Of a DNA stretch of 49,406 nucleotides, positions 24,850-33,370 are shown in pieces. Position 1 is the stretch's first letter. Each line of letters opens with the position of its first letter. Made by a program: the position numbers and the translations under genes. The notes beneath the pieces were generated by a model that searched no databases, was not told the origin of the DNA, and saw nothing but the letters and a program-made list of their open reading frames with translations. The DNA is from Clostridia bacterium (GTDB lineage Bacteria; Bacillota; Clostridia; Christensenellales; CAG-917): the NCBI GenBank assembly GCA_900763875.1, contig CAAFLX010000006.1:1-49406 (forward strand), written 5' to 3'.

Positions 24850-25120
24850 TATGCTTACGCAAATTTTTGCACAAATGTACGATAATTTCACCACGTGATA
24901 CATAACATACACAACGTTTTGTATTGTGCAAAACTTTTCAAGTCGTATTTTCGCCTGAAAAACACCCCTAAACAATCAAGCCTCAAACCGCGCGATTTCA
25001 AGCAGTAATTTCATAATAAGCACTTTATCCTCGCATATAGTGTGCATAAACTCCGTGTTGTGCCAATGCTACATCGATATTCAAACGGCACAAAAAATCG
25101 CGAGGACGATGAAAAATGTG
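24850..25120. other. Intergenic stretch with no recognised element
   Basis: No gene, no member of families A-E, no strong hairpin. It only separates the divergent DUF2804-B and PH-domain genes. Confidence 0.6.
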
Positions 25121-25149
25121 TTGAAAAGGGAAGAAAGGTTTGTTATAAT
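25121..25149 (+). promoter_or_regulatory. Promoter of the PH-domain protein
   Basis: TTGAAA (25121-25126), 17-base spacer, TATAAT (25144-25149). Confidence 0.8.
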
Positions 25150-25167
25150 GTGCATAAGGAGATTATT

Positions 25168-25848
25168 ATGGAACTCAACGAAAACTATTTCCAAAACGGC
25201 AAAAACAATGCTCCGCAAACAATTCAAGAGTCCCTTGTCGAGGGGGAAACCATAGTTTGGAGCGGTAAGCCCCAGCGCAAAGCGTTTATCCTCAACAACG
25301 TCCTCAAAATGCTTCCGATTGCAATTTTGTGGATTGCGTTCGACTCGTTTTTTATTGCTATGATTTCAACACACGCAGACATGATTCCAACGCCGCTAAT
25401 AGTTTTTTTGTGCATATTTATGGTGTTTCACCTCATGCCCGTGTGGATATGGGTTTATAGGTGCGCAACCGCAAGCAAACGCCACAAAAACACCGAATAC
25501 GCTTTCACGTCAAGCCGTATCGTCGTCCGCAAAGGCGCAGTTGCCGTTGACATCAAAAGCATAGACTACAAGGACGTTGCCGCCGTCAATCTCCGCTACG
25601 GACTCATCGACAAAGCCGCCAAAGTCGGCGACATCTACATCACCTCGACCGGCAAAGCCACCGTCCTCGAAGACCTCGACGATCCCACCGCCGTTGAGCA
25701 GATTCTCCAACGCCTCGTCACCGCACACCGTTCCGACACTCTCTTCACCTCCAACGCAAAAGTGACCTACGTCAAGTGCAAGTATTGCGGCGCGAAGAAT
25801 GAGAGTAGTGCTTCTTGTTGTTCCACCTGCGGTGCTCCTTTGGACTAA
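25168..25848 (+). CDS. Membrane PH-domain (bPH_2-like) protein with C-terminal zinc ribbon
   Basis: 226 residues. A short N-terminal part with GETIVWSGKPQRKAF near 30 leads into two membrane helices (about 47-68 and 78-100), then a bacterial PH-like domain (ITSTGKATVLEDLDDPTAVEQIL near 165-187 is typical), and a zinc ribbon with CKYCGAKNE and CCSTCGAP at the end. The combination is common in Firmicutes; role unknown, probably membrane-associated scaffolding or sensing. ATG 25168 with AAGGAG 8 bases upstream; the longer frame upstream covers the promoter and is rejected. Followed immediately by C4. Confidence 0.83.
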   Translation: MELNENYFQNGKNNAPQTIQESLVEGETIVWSGKPQRKAFILNNVLKMLPIAILWIAFDSFFIAMISTHADMIPTPLIVFLCIFMVFHLMPVWIWVYRCATASKRHKNTEYAFTSSRIVVRKGAVAVDIKSIDYKDVAAVNLRYGLIDKAAKVGDIYITSTGKATVLEDLDDPTAVEQILQRLVTAHRSDTLFTSNAKVTYVKCKYCGAKNESSASCCSTCGAPLD

Positions 25849-26015
25849 AGCGCACTATTTGGCGAATAGCATTGGACGCGATTGACTTCGTAGCAATCGC
25901 TCTTCCGTCACTTCGTTCCTTACAAAGCCCCTTGCCTGTCAACTCATGTACCTCATGTACATTAGGGTTGCCGTTCAAGGGGCTTTTTCGCTCTCTTCAT
26001 CGATTTAACGCAGTT
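25846..26015 (+). repeat. Family-C 3'-end element, copy C4 (extended)
   Basis: Inner stem AAGCCCCTTG/CAAGGGGCTT is perfect (25925-25985), apex ATGTAC-ctcat-GTACAT within TCAAC/GTTG. An extra hairpin GCGATTG/CAATCGC (about 25878-25900) is inserted on the 5' side. The outer stem is poor here and GTCA is lost, so this copy is rearranged. TTCATCGATTTA is kept at the 3' end. Confidence 0.65.
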
Positions 26016-26052
26016 TTTCAACCGTGCCAAATCGCTCGGATAAAAGTAAACT

Positions 26053-26452
26053 TCTTTAAGGCGTTCTTATACATGGTATCTGCAACTTCAAAGACGGAAC
26101 ACGAGCCGCAACGGCGGCGAGCCAAGCGAACGCCGAGCTTGACGGATAGTACAAGCGACTGCGCCATTCTGTTGCGAAGCCGGCGCACAAAGCGCAGTGG
26201 CATACAGGGGGACGATACTCATCTATGCGAGTGCTGAGTGTGTCCCCACGCGGAGCGGACGCCGTGGGTTCCCTTTTAAGGGGGAACGGCGGTATGGGCG
26301 CGACGCGTTAAGCAACACATCCGGTGAATGTGTTGTAGCCAAAGCGAACGAGGCGGATTGCGGTGCGCAAACGCCGAAGTCCAAACATGTGAGGAAGGGG
26401 GAATTTGCATTTAGAGTGCAAAACGCCCAACCTTTGTAGAGAAAGAAATCGC
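26053..26452 (+). repeat. Family-A interspersed repeat, copy A5, with internal insertion
   Basis: Complete block order from GGCGTTCTTATACATGG to CCTTTGTAGAGAAAG. Between GGCGGTATGGG and AAACATGTGAGG it carries about 90 extra bases (26297-26383) seen in no other copy, including CACATCCGGTGAATGTG, a small hairpin. Confidence 0.8.
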
Positions 26453-26478
26453 TTTGGCAAATTTATGTAAATTGGGTA

Positions 26479-26507
26479 TGGACATTTGGTGTTTTATTTT
26501 ATAAAAT
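26479..26507 (+). promoter_or_regulatory. Promoter of the GH3 gene
   Basis: TGGACA (26479-26484), 17-base spacer, TAAAAT (26502-26507). Confidence 0.55.
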
Positions 26508-26534
26508 GTATTTATACAAATATACGAGGCTGAT

Positions 26535-29075
26535 ATGAGTTTGATTTCAAAAATCGCGAATTTGTTTATGCCGACGGCGCAAAAGACGGGCGAGCTTGAC
26601 AATAAGATGTGCGTGACGTCGCCCAAAATGAGAGCGACGGCTTGCGCAATGGCGGAAGAAGGAATCGTATTGCTCAAAAACAACGGCGTATTGCCTTTTG
26701 GCGATGAGGACAACGTGGCGGTGTTCGGGCGCACACAGGTCAACTGGTTTTGCGTGGGATACGGTTCGGGCGGCGACGTAAAAGCTCCTTATAAGACAAC
26801 TTTTGCAACTGCACTCAAAAACCAAAAGGGTTTGAAAATCAACAAAGAAGTGCTTGCCGCCTATGAGGCGTGGTGCGAAAAGCACGTCCCCGACGAGGGG
26901 TTTTGGGGACATTGGCCCTATTGTTTTGACGAGATGCCTTTGACTCTCGACTTTGTCAAAAATGCGAGGGAAACTTCAAACGTGGCGGTGGTCGTGATAG
27001 GTCGCGCGGCAGGCGAGGACAGGGAACAAAAGCTCAAAAAGGGCAGTTTTTATCTTGCCGACGATGAAGTCGAGATGTTGGACAAGGTGTGCGCCGTCTT
27101 TGAAAAAGTGGTGCTTGTGCTTGACGTAGGCAACGTGATAGACCTTGGATTTTTCAGCCAATACGGCGACGAGATTTCGGCAATCGTGCTTGCGTGGCAG
27201 GGCGGTATGGAGAGTGGCAACGCATTATGCAACGTTCTTTGGGGCAAGACAAACCCCTCCGGCAGGCTCACCGATACCATTGCGGTTGATTATGACGCCT
27301 ATCCTGCGGTGCATCAATTCGGGCGCAAAAAATACAATATTTACGAAGAAGATATATTTGTCGGCTATCGCTATTTCGAGACGTTTGCCAAGGAAGAAGT
27401 GCTGTATCCTTTCGGCTTTGGACTCTCTTATACGACCTTTGAAACAGAGGGCGGCGTTGAGAAAACTCCGAGCGGCGCAAGAGTGCGCGCCAAGGTCAAA
27501 AACACGGGCGCGAGCAAGGGCAAAACCGTTGTGCAAGTCTATGTCAAAAAGGCGGGCGGAGTGTTGCCAAAGCCGTCGAGGGAACTTGTCGCCTATGCCA
27601 AAACCAACGAACTGGACGTTGGCGAGGAGCAGAATTTTACCTTTGATATAGACGAGTATAGTTTGTCTTGTTATGATGAAGAAGGCGCAACGGGCTACAA
27701 GGCGAGTTGGGTTTTGGAGTACGGCGACTATGAGTTTTTTCTCGGCGAAAACGTGCGTGACGCGGCGAGCGTCGGGAAGGTGGAATTTGACAAGAAAGTC
27801 ACAAGCGAGTGCCACACGGCTTGTTCGCCTCAGCAGGACTTGTCCGTGCTCTTGAAATACGATTGCGCAAACACTCTTTGCGAGGAATTGAACCAATTCA
27901 CAGGCAATGAAACTTACTCGGAATTTAAGCAAAAAATGGACGTGTTTTCCGACGAGGAAATCGAAAGATTTGCGCAACATCTCGAATACGCTCTTGAAAA
28001 CTACGGGTGGAAATATCGCCTCGTCAAGGCGCAAAGCGGCTATTTGAAGGAACGCATAGAAAACAACTTCCCCGCCGAGATTGCGCAGAAACGGCACTTA
28101 AACATATCGTTTTGCGATGTTAAAGACGGTGTTGCGACGATTGACGAATTTATTGCAACACTCTCCGACGAAGAACTCGAATCCCTTTGTCACGGCGATT
28201 TGAAGATGAACAGTCCCCTTGGAGCAAGGGGCAACGCAGGGGCATTCGGAGGCGTGAGCGAGAGCTTGCGCAAAAAGGGAGTGCCATGTGCAATCACCAC
28301 GGACGGGCCGAGCGGAATAAGGCTTATGGCAAAATCCAGTCTGTTGCCGTGCGGAACTTGCATAGCCTCGTCTTGGAACGAGCAACTTGCTCAAAAGCTG
28401 TATTTTTGCGTTGGAGAGGAGATGGTTGAAAGAGGCTCTGACGTGCTTCTAGCCCCCGGTATGAACGTGCATAGAAACGTGCTTTGCGGACGAAACTTCG
28501 AATATTATTCCGAAGACCCCTATTTGAGCGGTAAGACGGCAAGCGCGGTGGTGAAGGGCATACAGTCCAATGGCGTTGCAAGTTGTGTAAAGCACTTTGC
28601 TTGCAACAATCAAGAAAAATACAGATATATCAACGACAGCCGTTTGAGCGAGCGTGCGCTCCGAGAAATATATCTCAAAGGGTTCGAGATTGCCGTCAAG
28701 GAAGCAAAACCGCTTGCGTTGATGACCTCATACAACAAGCTCAACGGCGTGTACACCTATCACAATTATGACCTTGTAACCACGATTTTGCGCGGCGAAT
28801 GGGGATACGGCGGTATGGTGATGACGGATTGGTGGACGAAAAAAGCCAAGAATCCGCTTTTCAAGGGCGTTGACGACAACGCTTATAGAGTGCGCGCAGG
28901 CGTTGACGTGCTTATGCCCGGCGGCTCTAGACTGAAAGGAAAATACGACGGCTCGACTCTCAAATCTCTCAAAGCGGGCGGACTTAAACGCAGTGAATTG
29001 CAACGAAGTGCCAAACACGTTCTTCAAACGTTGCTGAAAATCGAGAGTGTATGGAATCGAGAGCATATGGAATAA
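26535..29075 (+). CDS. GH3 beta-glycosidase with swapped domain order
   Basis: 846 residues, cytoplasmic (no signal peptide). The usual GH3 order is reversed: the C-terminal (alpha/beta)6 domain comes first (AEEGIVLLKNNGVLPF near 38-53, KTNPSGRL near 236), then a fibronectin-III-like domain (KNTGASKGKTVVQVYV near 318-333), a linker, and only then the catalytic barrel (TDGPSGIRL near 588, CVKHFACNNQE near 682, MTDWW near 762-766 with nucleophile Asp764). Such inverted enzymes are known from clostridial and rumen beta-glucosidases. It hydrolyses short beta-glucosides or xylosides taken up as dimers. GAGG precedes the ATG. It stands alone between repeats and adhE. Confidence 0.92.
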   Translation: MSLISKIANLFMPTAQKTGELDNKMCVTSPKMRATACAMAEEGIVLLKNNGVLPFGDEDNVAVFGRTQVNWFCVGYGSGGDVKAPYKTTFATALKNQKGLKINKEVLAAYEAWCEKHVPDEGFWGHWPYCFDEMPLTLDFVKNARETSNVAVVVIGRAAGEDREQKLKKGSFYLADDEVEMLDKVCAVFEKVVLVLDVGNVIDLGFFSQYGDEISAIVLAWQGGMESGNALCNVLWGKTNPSGRLTDTIAVDYDAYPAVHQFGRKKYNIYEEDIFVGYRYFETFAKEEVLYPFGFGLSYTTFETEGGVEKTPSGARVRAKVKNTGASKGKTVVQVYVKKAGGVLPKPSRELVAYAKTNELDVGEEQNFTFDIDEYSLSCYDEEGATGYKASWVLEYGDYEFFLGENVRDAASVGKVEFDKKVTSECHTACSPQQDLSVLLKYDCANTLCEELNQFTGNETYSEFKQKMDVFSDEEIERFAQHLEYALENYGWKYRLVKAQSGYLKERIENNFPAEIAQKRHLNISFCDVKDGVATIDEFIATLSDEELESLCHGDLKMNSPLGARGNAGAFGGVSESLRKKGVPCAITTDGPSGIRLMAKSSLLPCGTCIASSWNEQLAQKLYFCVGEEMVERGSDVLLAPGMNVHRNVLCGRNFEYYSEDPYLSGKTASAVVKGIQSNGVASCVKHFACNNQEKYRYINDSRLSERALREIYLKGFEIAVKEAKPLALMTSYNKLNGVYTYHNYDLVTTILRGEWGYGGMVMTDWWTKKAKNPLFKGVDDNAYRVRAGVDVLMPGGSRLKGKYDGSTLKSLKAGGLKRSELQRSAKHVLQTLLKIESVWNREHME

Positions 29076-29349
29076 GAATGTATAATATATACAAAATATT
29101 AGAACATAAAATATAAACACAAAATATAAACATAAGAAACATATAAAAAATAATGTGTTTTGCAACAAGTATATTTGGCTATATACGGCGGATAAGAGGG
29201 GCGGACAATTCTCGAAAGAGTGGCGTGACTCCCCTCAAAAACAAACGACAAAACCTGCAATAATTCTTGACGAAAACAAAAAACAATACATATAACAAAA
29301 ATTGTCGATTTTTATTGATAAAAAAATATTGATATGTATCGTAAAATGC
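29076..29349. other. AT-rich gap upstream of adhE
   Basis: No gene and no family A-E element. TATAATATATA just after the GH3 stop and repeated ATAAACA-type runs are low-complexity. Half-sites TTGATA and ATCGA recur towards the adhE promoter. Confidence 0.5.
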
Positions 29350-29378
29350 TTGACACGCAATACTCGTTTAGATACAAT
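29350..29378 (+). promoter_or_regulatory. Promoter of adhE
   Basis: TTGACA (29350-29355), 17-base spacer, TACAAT (29373-29378). Confidence 0.85.
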
Positions 29379-29382
29379 TATA

Positions 29383-29400
29383 TCGATAAATAGTTATCGA
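29383..29400 (+). promoter_or_regulatory. Candidate operator at the adhE transcription start
   Basis: TCGATAA-atag-TTATCGA, perfect 7-bp arms, covers the expected +1. It differs from the consensus Rex site (TTGTTAA...TTAACAA) but is placed where a repressor would block initiation. Confidence 0.5.
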
Positions 29401-29459
29401 ATCGGCATTTCCCCAACGGATAACTCAAAAATTAAAATCGATATAGGAGAAAATCAAGC

Positions 29460-32072
29460 ATGGAAGCAAGAAACGTTATCGACAGCGTAGAAAGACTCGA
29501 GGAAGCTATTGCACGCGTTCGCAAAGCACAAAAGGAATTTGCAACCTACACTCAAGAGCAAGTGGACAAAATCTTTTTCGCGGCGTCAGTCGCGGCAAAC
29601 AAGATGAGAATCCCTCTTGCAAAGCTCGCGGTTGAAGAAACCGGCATGGGCATTGTTGAGGACAAGGTCATCAAAAACCACTATGCGTCCGAGTATATCT
29701 ACAACGCATACAAGGACACCAAAACCTGCGGAATCATCGAAGAGGACAAGGCGTTTGGCACAATCAAGATTGCCGAGCCTATCGGACTTGTGGCGGCGGT
29801 TATCCCCACCACCAACCCCACCTCGACGGCGATTTTCAAGACTTTGATTTCGCTCAAAACGAGAAACGGCATCATCATCAGCCCTCACCCCAGAGCGAAA
29901 AAAGCGACGATAGCGGCGGCAAAAGTCGTGCTTGACGCGGCGGTTGAGGCAGGCGCACCCGAGGGAATCATCGATTGGATTGACGTCCCCAGCCTTGAAA
30001 TGACCAACCTCATCATGAAAGAGGCTGACGTGATTTTGGCAACGGGCGGCCCCGGTATGGTTAAAGCGGCATATTCCAGCGGCAAGCCGGCAATCGGCGT
30101 TGGCGCAGGCAACACGCCCGCAATCATCGACGACACGGCAGACGTCACTCTTGCAGTCAACTCCATCATTCACTCCAAGACGTTTGACAACGGTATGATT
30201 TGCGCAAGCGAACAATCCGTCATCGTGCTTGAAGGCGTATATGAGCAAGCAAAGAAAGAATTCAAAGACAGGGGCTGCTATTTCCTCAACGCAGAGCAAA
30301 CCGAAAAGGTGAGAAAGACCATTCTCATCAACGGCGCACTCAACGCAAAGATTGTCGGACAAAAGCCCGTGACGATTGCAAAACTTGCAGGCTTTGACGT
30401 GCCCGAATCCACAAAGATTCTCATCGGCGAGGTCGAGAGCGTGGATTTGAGCGAGGAATTCGCACACGAGAAACTCTCTCCCGTGCTTGCAATGTACAAA
30501 GCAAAAGATATCAACGACGCATTTGACAAAGCAGAGCGTCTTGTTGCCGACGGCGGTTACGGTCATACGTCATCCATCTATCTCGACGCAGTGACTCAAA
30601 GAGCAAAGCTCGACGAGTTTGCATCGAGAATGAAGACTTGCCGTATCTTGGTCAACACTCCCTCTTCGCAGGGCGGTATCGGCGACTTGTACAACTTCAA
30701 ACTCCGCCCGTCCCTCACGCTCGGCTGCGGAAGCTGGGGCGGAAACTCCGTGTCTGAAAACGTCGGAGTCAAGCACCTTATCAACATCAAAACGGTTGCG
30801 CAAAGGAGAGAAAATATGCTTTGGTTCAGAGTGCCTCAAAAGGTCTATATTAAGAAGGGTTGCCTGCCCGTCGCTCTTGACGAACTCAAACACGTCATGG
30901 GCAAGAAGAAGGCGTTTATCGTAACGGATAGTTTCTTGTACAACAACGGCTACACCAAGCCCATCACCGACAAACTTGACGAAATGGGCATTCAACACAC
31001 CACGTTCTTTGACGTTGCTCCCGACCCGACGCTCGCTTGCGCAAAAGAGGGTGCGGCACAAATGGCGGCGTTCAAACCCGACTGCATCATCGCTCTCGGC
31101 GGCGGCTCTGCGATGGACGCAGGCAAGATTATGTGGGTGATGTACGAACATCCCGAAGTTGACTTTATGGACATGGCGATGCGCTTTATGGACATCAGAA
31201 AGAGAGTGTACACTTTCCCCAAGATGGGCGAAAAGGCATACTTCATCGCAATCCCGACCTCTGCGGGCACAGGCTCAGAAGTCACGCCGTTTGCAGTCAT
31301 CACCGACGAGAAAACGGGCGTAAAATATCCGCTTGCAGACTATGAGCTTTTGCCGAACATGGCAATCATCGACGCAGACTTCCATATGAGCGCGCCCAAG
31401 GGACTCACCGCAGCCAGCGGTATCGACGCAGTAACCCACGCACTCGAAGCGTATGCGGCAATGCTTGCAACCGATTATACCGATTCGCTTGCGCTCCGCT
31501 CCTTGAAGATGATTTTCGAGTTCTTGCCAAGAGCATACGACAACGGCCCGAACGACCCCGTCGCAAGAGAGAAGATGGCAAATGCGGCAACTATGGCAGG
31601 TATGGCGTTTGCAAACGCATTCCTCGGCGTATGCCACTCCATGGCACACAAGCTCGGCGCATTCCATCACCTTCCCCACGGCGTTGCAAACGCGCTCATG
31701 ATTGACGAAGTGCTCCGCTTCAACGCAAGCGAAGTTCCCACCAAGATGGGTACGTTCCCGCAATACGGATATCCCCACACCCTTGAAAGATACGCAGAAG
31801 TTGCAGACTATCTCGGCATCAAGGGCAAGAACGACAAGGAAAAACTCAACAACCTCATCAAAGCAATTGACGAGCTTAAAGCAAGAGTTGGCATCAAATC
31901 CTGCATCAAGGACTACGTCCCCGACGAAAAAGACTTCCTCGACCGTCTTGACGACATGGTTGAGCAAGCGTTTGACGACCAATGCACGGGTGCAAACCCC
32001 AGATACCCGCTTATGAGCGAAATCAAGCAAATGTATCTCAACGCATACTATGGCAAACACACAGTTGTTTGA
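29460..32072 (+). CDS. adhE: Bifunctional aldehyde/alcohol dehydrogenase
   Basis: 870 residues, normal for AdhE. The N-terminal CoA-acylating aldehyde dehydrogenase half (about 1-440) has the catalytic Cys248 in NGMICASEQS; the C-terminal iron-dependent alcohol dehydrogenase half (about 455-870) has GGGSAMDAGK near 545 and the metal ligands in DAVTHALEAY near 656 and CHSMAHKLGAFHHLPHG near 723-739. It turns acetyl-CoA to ethanol and oxidises two NADH; the family polymerises into spirosomes. AGGAG lies upstream of ATG 29460. First gene of a run continuing 12 bp later with the kinase and then the hydrogenase genes, so ethanol and H2 pathways may share a transcript. Confidence 0.97.
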   Translation: MEARNVIDSVERLEEAIARVRKAQKEFATYTQEQVDKIFFAASVAANKMRIPLAKLAVEETGMGIVEDKVIKNHYASEYIYNAYKDTKTCGIIEEDKAFGTIKIAEPIGLVAAVIPTTNPTSTAIFKTLISLKTRNGIIISPHPRAKKATIAAAKVVLDAAVEAGAPEGIIDWIDVPSLEMTNLIMKEADVILATGGPGMVKAAYSSGKPAIGVGAGNTPAIIDDTADVTLAVNSIIHSKTFDNGMICASEQSVIVLEGVYEQAKKEFKDRGCYFLNAEQTEKVRKTILINGALNAKIVGQKPVTIAKLAGFDVPESTKILIGEVESVDLSEEFAHEKLSPVLAMYKAKDINDAFDKAERLVADGGYGHTSSIYLDAVTQRAKLDEFASRMKTCRILVNTPSSQGGIGDLYNFKLRPSLTLGCGSWGGNSVSENVGVKHLINIKTVAQRRENMLWFRVPQKVYIKKGCLPVALDELKHVMGKKKAFIVTDSFLYNNGYTKPITDKLDEMGIQHTTFFDVAPDPTLACAKEGAAQMAAFKPDCIIALGGGSAMDAGKIMWVMYEHPEVDFMDMAMRFMDIRKRVYTFPKMGEKAYFIAIPTSAGTGSEVTPFAVITDEKTGVKYPLADYELLPNMAIIDADFHMSAPKGLTAASGIDAVTHALEAYAAMLATDYTDSLALRSLKMIFEFLPRAYDNGPNDPVAREKMANAATMAGMAFANAFLGVCHSMAHKLGAFHHLPHGVANALMIDEVLRFNASEVPTKMGTFPQYGYPHTLERYAEVADYLGIKGKNDKEKLNNLIKAIDELKARVGIKSCIKDYVPDEKDFLDRLDDMVEQAFDDQCTGANPRYPLMSEIKQMYLNAYYGKHTVV

Positions 32073-32084
32073 TAGGAGGAATAT

Positions 32085-32834
32085 ATGAAACTTGACAGAA
32101 TTATTGCCGTAAGAACAAACAAGACCGTCTACCGTGACGGGGATCACTGCGTCAAAATGTTCGACGACGATTTTTCCAAAGTTGACGTGCTCAACGAAGC
32201 TCTCAACCAAGCAAGAGTGGAGGAGACCGGGCTCAACGTGCCGAAAATCATCGAAGTGACCAAGATTGACGGAAAGTGGGTTATCGTGTCCGAATTTGTC
32301 GAAGGCAAGACGCTTGCAAGGCTTATGGAGGAAAATCCCGACAAGAAAGACGAGTATCTTGAAAAGCTCGTTGACTTGCAAATCGAGGTTCAATCCAAAA
32401 AATGCCCGTTGCTCACGAAGTTGCGCGACAAGATGAACAGAAAAATCGACTTGACAAATCTTGACGAAAGCATAAAATACGAGTTGCACACAAGGCTCGA
32501 GGGTATGCCCAAGCACAACAAACTCTGCCACGGCGACTTCAACCCGTCCAACATCATCATCGACAACGACGGCGTTGCGCACTTCATCGACTGGTCGCAC
32601 GCAACGCAAGGCAACGCCTCTGCGGACGTGGCAAGAACGTATATGCTTTTCTGGCTTGCAGGCGACATCGAGGGCGCGGAGAAATATCTCAACCTTTTCT
32701 GCCAAAAGAGCGGCACGGACAAGAGATACGTGCAAAAATGGATGCCTATCGTCGCTGCGTCGCAATCGGTCAAGGGCAACGAGAAAGAAAGAGAATTCCT
32801 TATGTCTTGGATTGACGTTGCGGAGTTCCAATAA
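32085..32834 (+). CDS. Aminoglycoside-phosphotransferase-fold kinase
   Basis: 249 residues, APH/choline-kinase superfamily. The N-lobe carries CVKMFDDDF near 22-30 (ATP-binding Lys); the catalytic loop HGDFNPSNIIID is near 149-160 with the Brenner aspartate, and the metal-binding IDW is near 167. Such proteins phosphorylate small molecules (antibiotics, choline, sugars) or, in some cases, proteins. Placed 12 bp after adhE with TAGGAGG as ribosome site and 14 bp before the [2Fe-2S] genes, a resistance role is unlikely; a metabolic or regulatory kinase opposite the PP2C phosphatase downstream is conceivable but only inference. Confidence 0.85.
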   Translation: MKLDRIIAVRTNKTVYRDGDHCVKMFDDDFSKVDVLNEALNQARVEETGLNVPKIIEVTKIDGKWVIVSEFVEGKTLARLMEENPDKKDEYLEKLVDLQIEVQSKKCPLLTKLRDKMNRKIDLTNLDESIKYELHTRLEGMPKHNKLCHGDFNPSNIIIDNDGVAHFIDWSHATQGNASADVARTYMLFWLAGDIEGAEKYLNLFCQKSGTDKRYVQKWMPIVAASQSVKGNEKEREFLMSWIDVAEFQ

Positions 32835-32848
32835 GGAGAAGAAAAATT

Positions 32849-33091
32849 ATGAAAGTCACAGTGTGTATAGGCAGTTCTTGCCATATCAAAGGTTCTAGAC
32901 AGGTCGTTGAGCAACTGCAATATCTCATCGCTCACAACAATCTCAAGGACAAAGTCGAGCTTGGCGGCACGTTCTGCATGGGCAAATGTCAGCAAGGAGT
33001 ATGCGTCACGGTTGACGACGCGTTCTTCTCCCTCACGCCCGACACCACCGACGAATTCTTCCAAAAGGAGATTCTTGCAAAGGTAAAATAA
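32849..33091 (+). CDS. Thioredoxin-like [2Fe-2S] protein (NuoE C-terminal type), copy 1
   Basis: 80 residues, only the thioredoxin-like [2Fe-2S] ferredoxin domain found in NuoE/HydC subunits. Cluster ligands are Cys6, Cys11, Cys43 and Cys47 (CIGSSCH, FCMGKC). It lacks the helical N-terminal part of a full NuoE subunit, so it is a small electron carrier or sensor component. AAGGAGAAG precedes ATG. It ends exactly where its paralogue begins, without any gap. Such small proteins accompany PAS-bearing hydrogenases in Clostridia, which suggests that they exchange electrons with the sensor downstream. Confidence 0.88.
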   Translation: MKVTVCIGSSCHIKGSRQVVEQLQYLIAHNNLKDKVELGGTFCMGKCQQGVCVTVDDAFFSLTPDTTDEFFQKEILAKVK

Positions 33092-33346
33092 ATGATTATC
33101 ATTCGAATTTGTGTTGGCAGTTCCTGCCACCTCAAAGGCTCGCACGAGATTGTCGATATGCTTCGTAGCGAGGTCGAACAAAGACGTCTCGAAGGCGAAA
33201 TAGTGCTTTCGGGAAGTTTTTGTTTTGGCAAGTGTAACAGAGAGGGCGTAACCGTCGCCGTCAACGACGACGTTTACCCCGGTATAACAAGAGAAAACTT
33301 CAAGGAATTTTTCCAAACCAAAGTCTTGCCCCTCGTCGAGGCGTAA
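33092..33346 (+). CDS. Thioredoxin-like [2Fe-2S] protein, copy 2
   Basis: 84 residues, tandem paralogue of the preceding gene; ligands Cys7, Cys12, Cys44, Cys48 (CVGSSCH, FCFGKC). The starts GSSCH-K-GS are near identical, the rest has diverged, so the duplication is old. Its ATG follows the TAA of copy 1 directly, and AAAGG lies inside the end of copy 1. The sensory hydrogenase begins 25 bp later. Two distinct copies may serve two partners, or form a heterodimer. Confidence 0.88.
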   Translation: MIIIRICVGSSCHLKGSHEIVDMLRSEVEQRRLEGEIVLSGSFCFGKCNREGVTVAVNDDVYPGITRENFKEFFQTKVLPLVEA

Positions 33347-33370
33347 GGCGCGGAAAAACAAAGAGGATAT

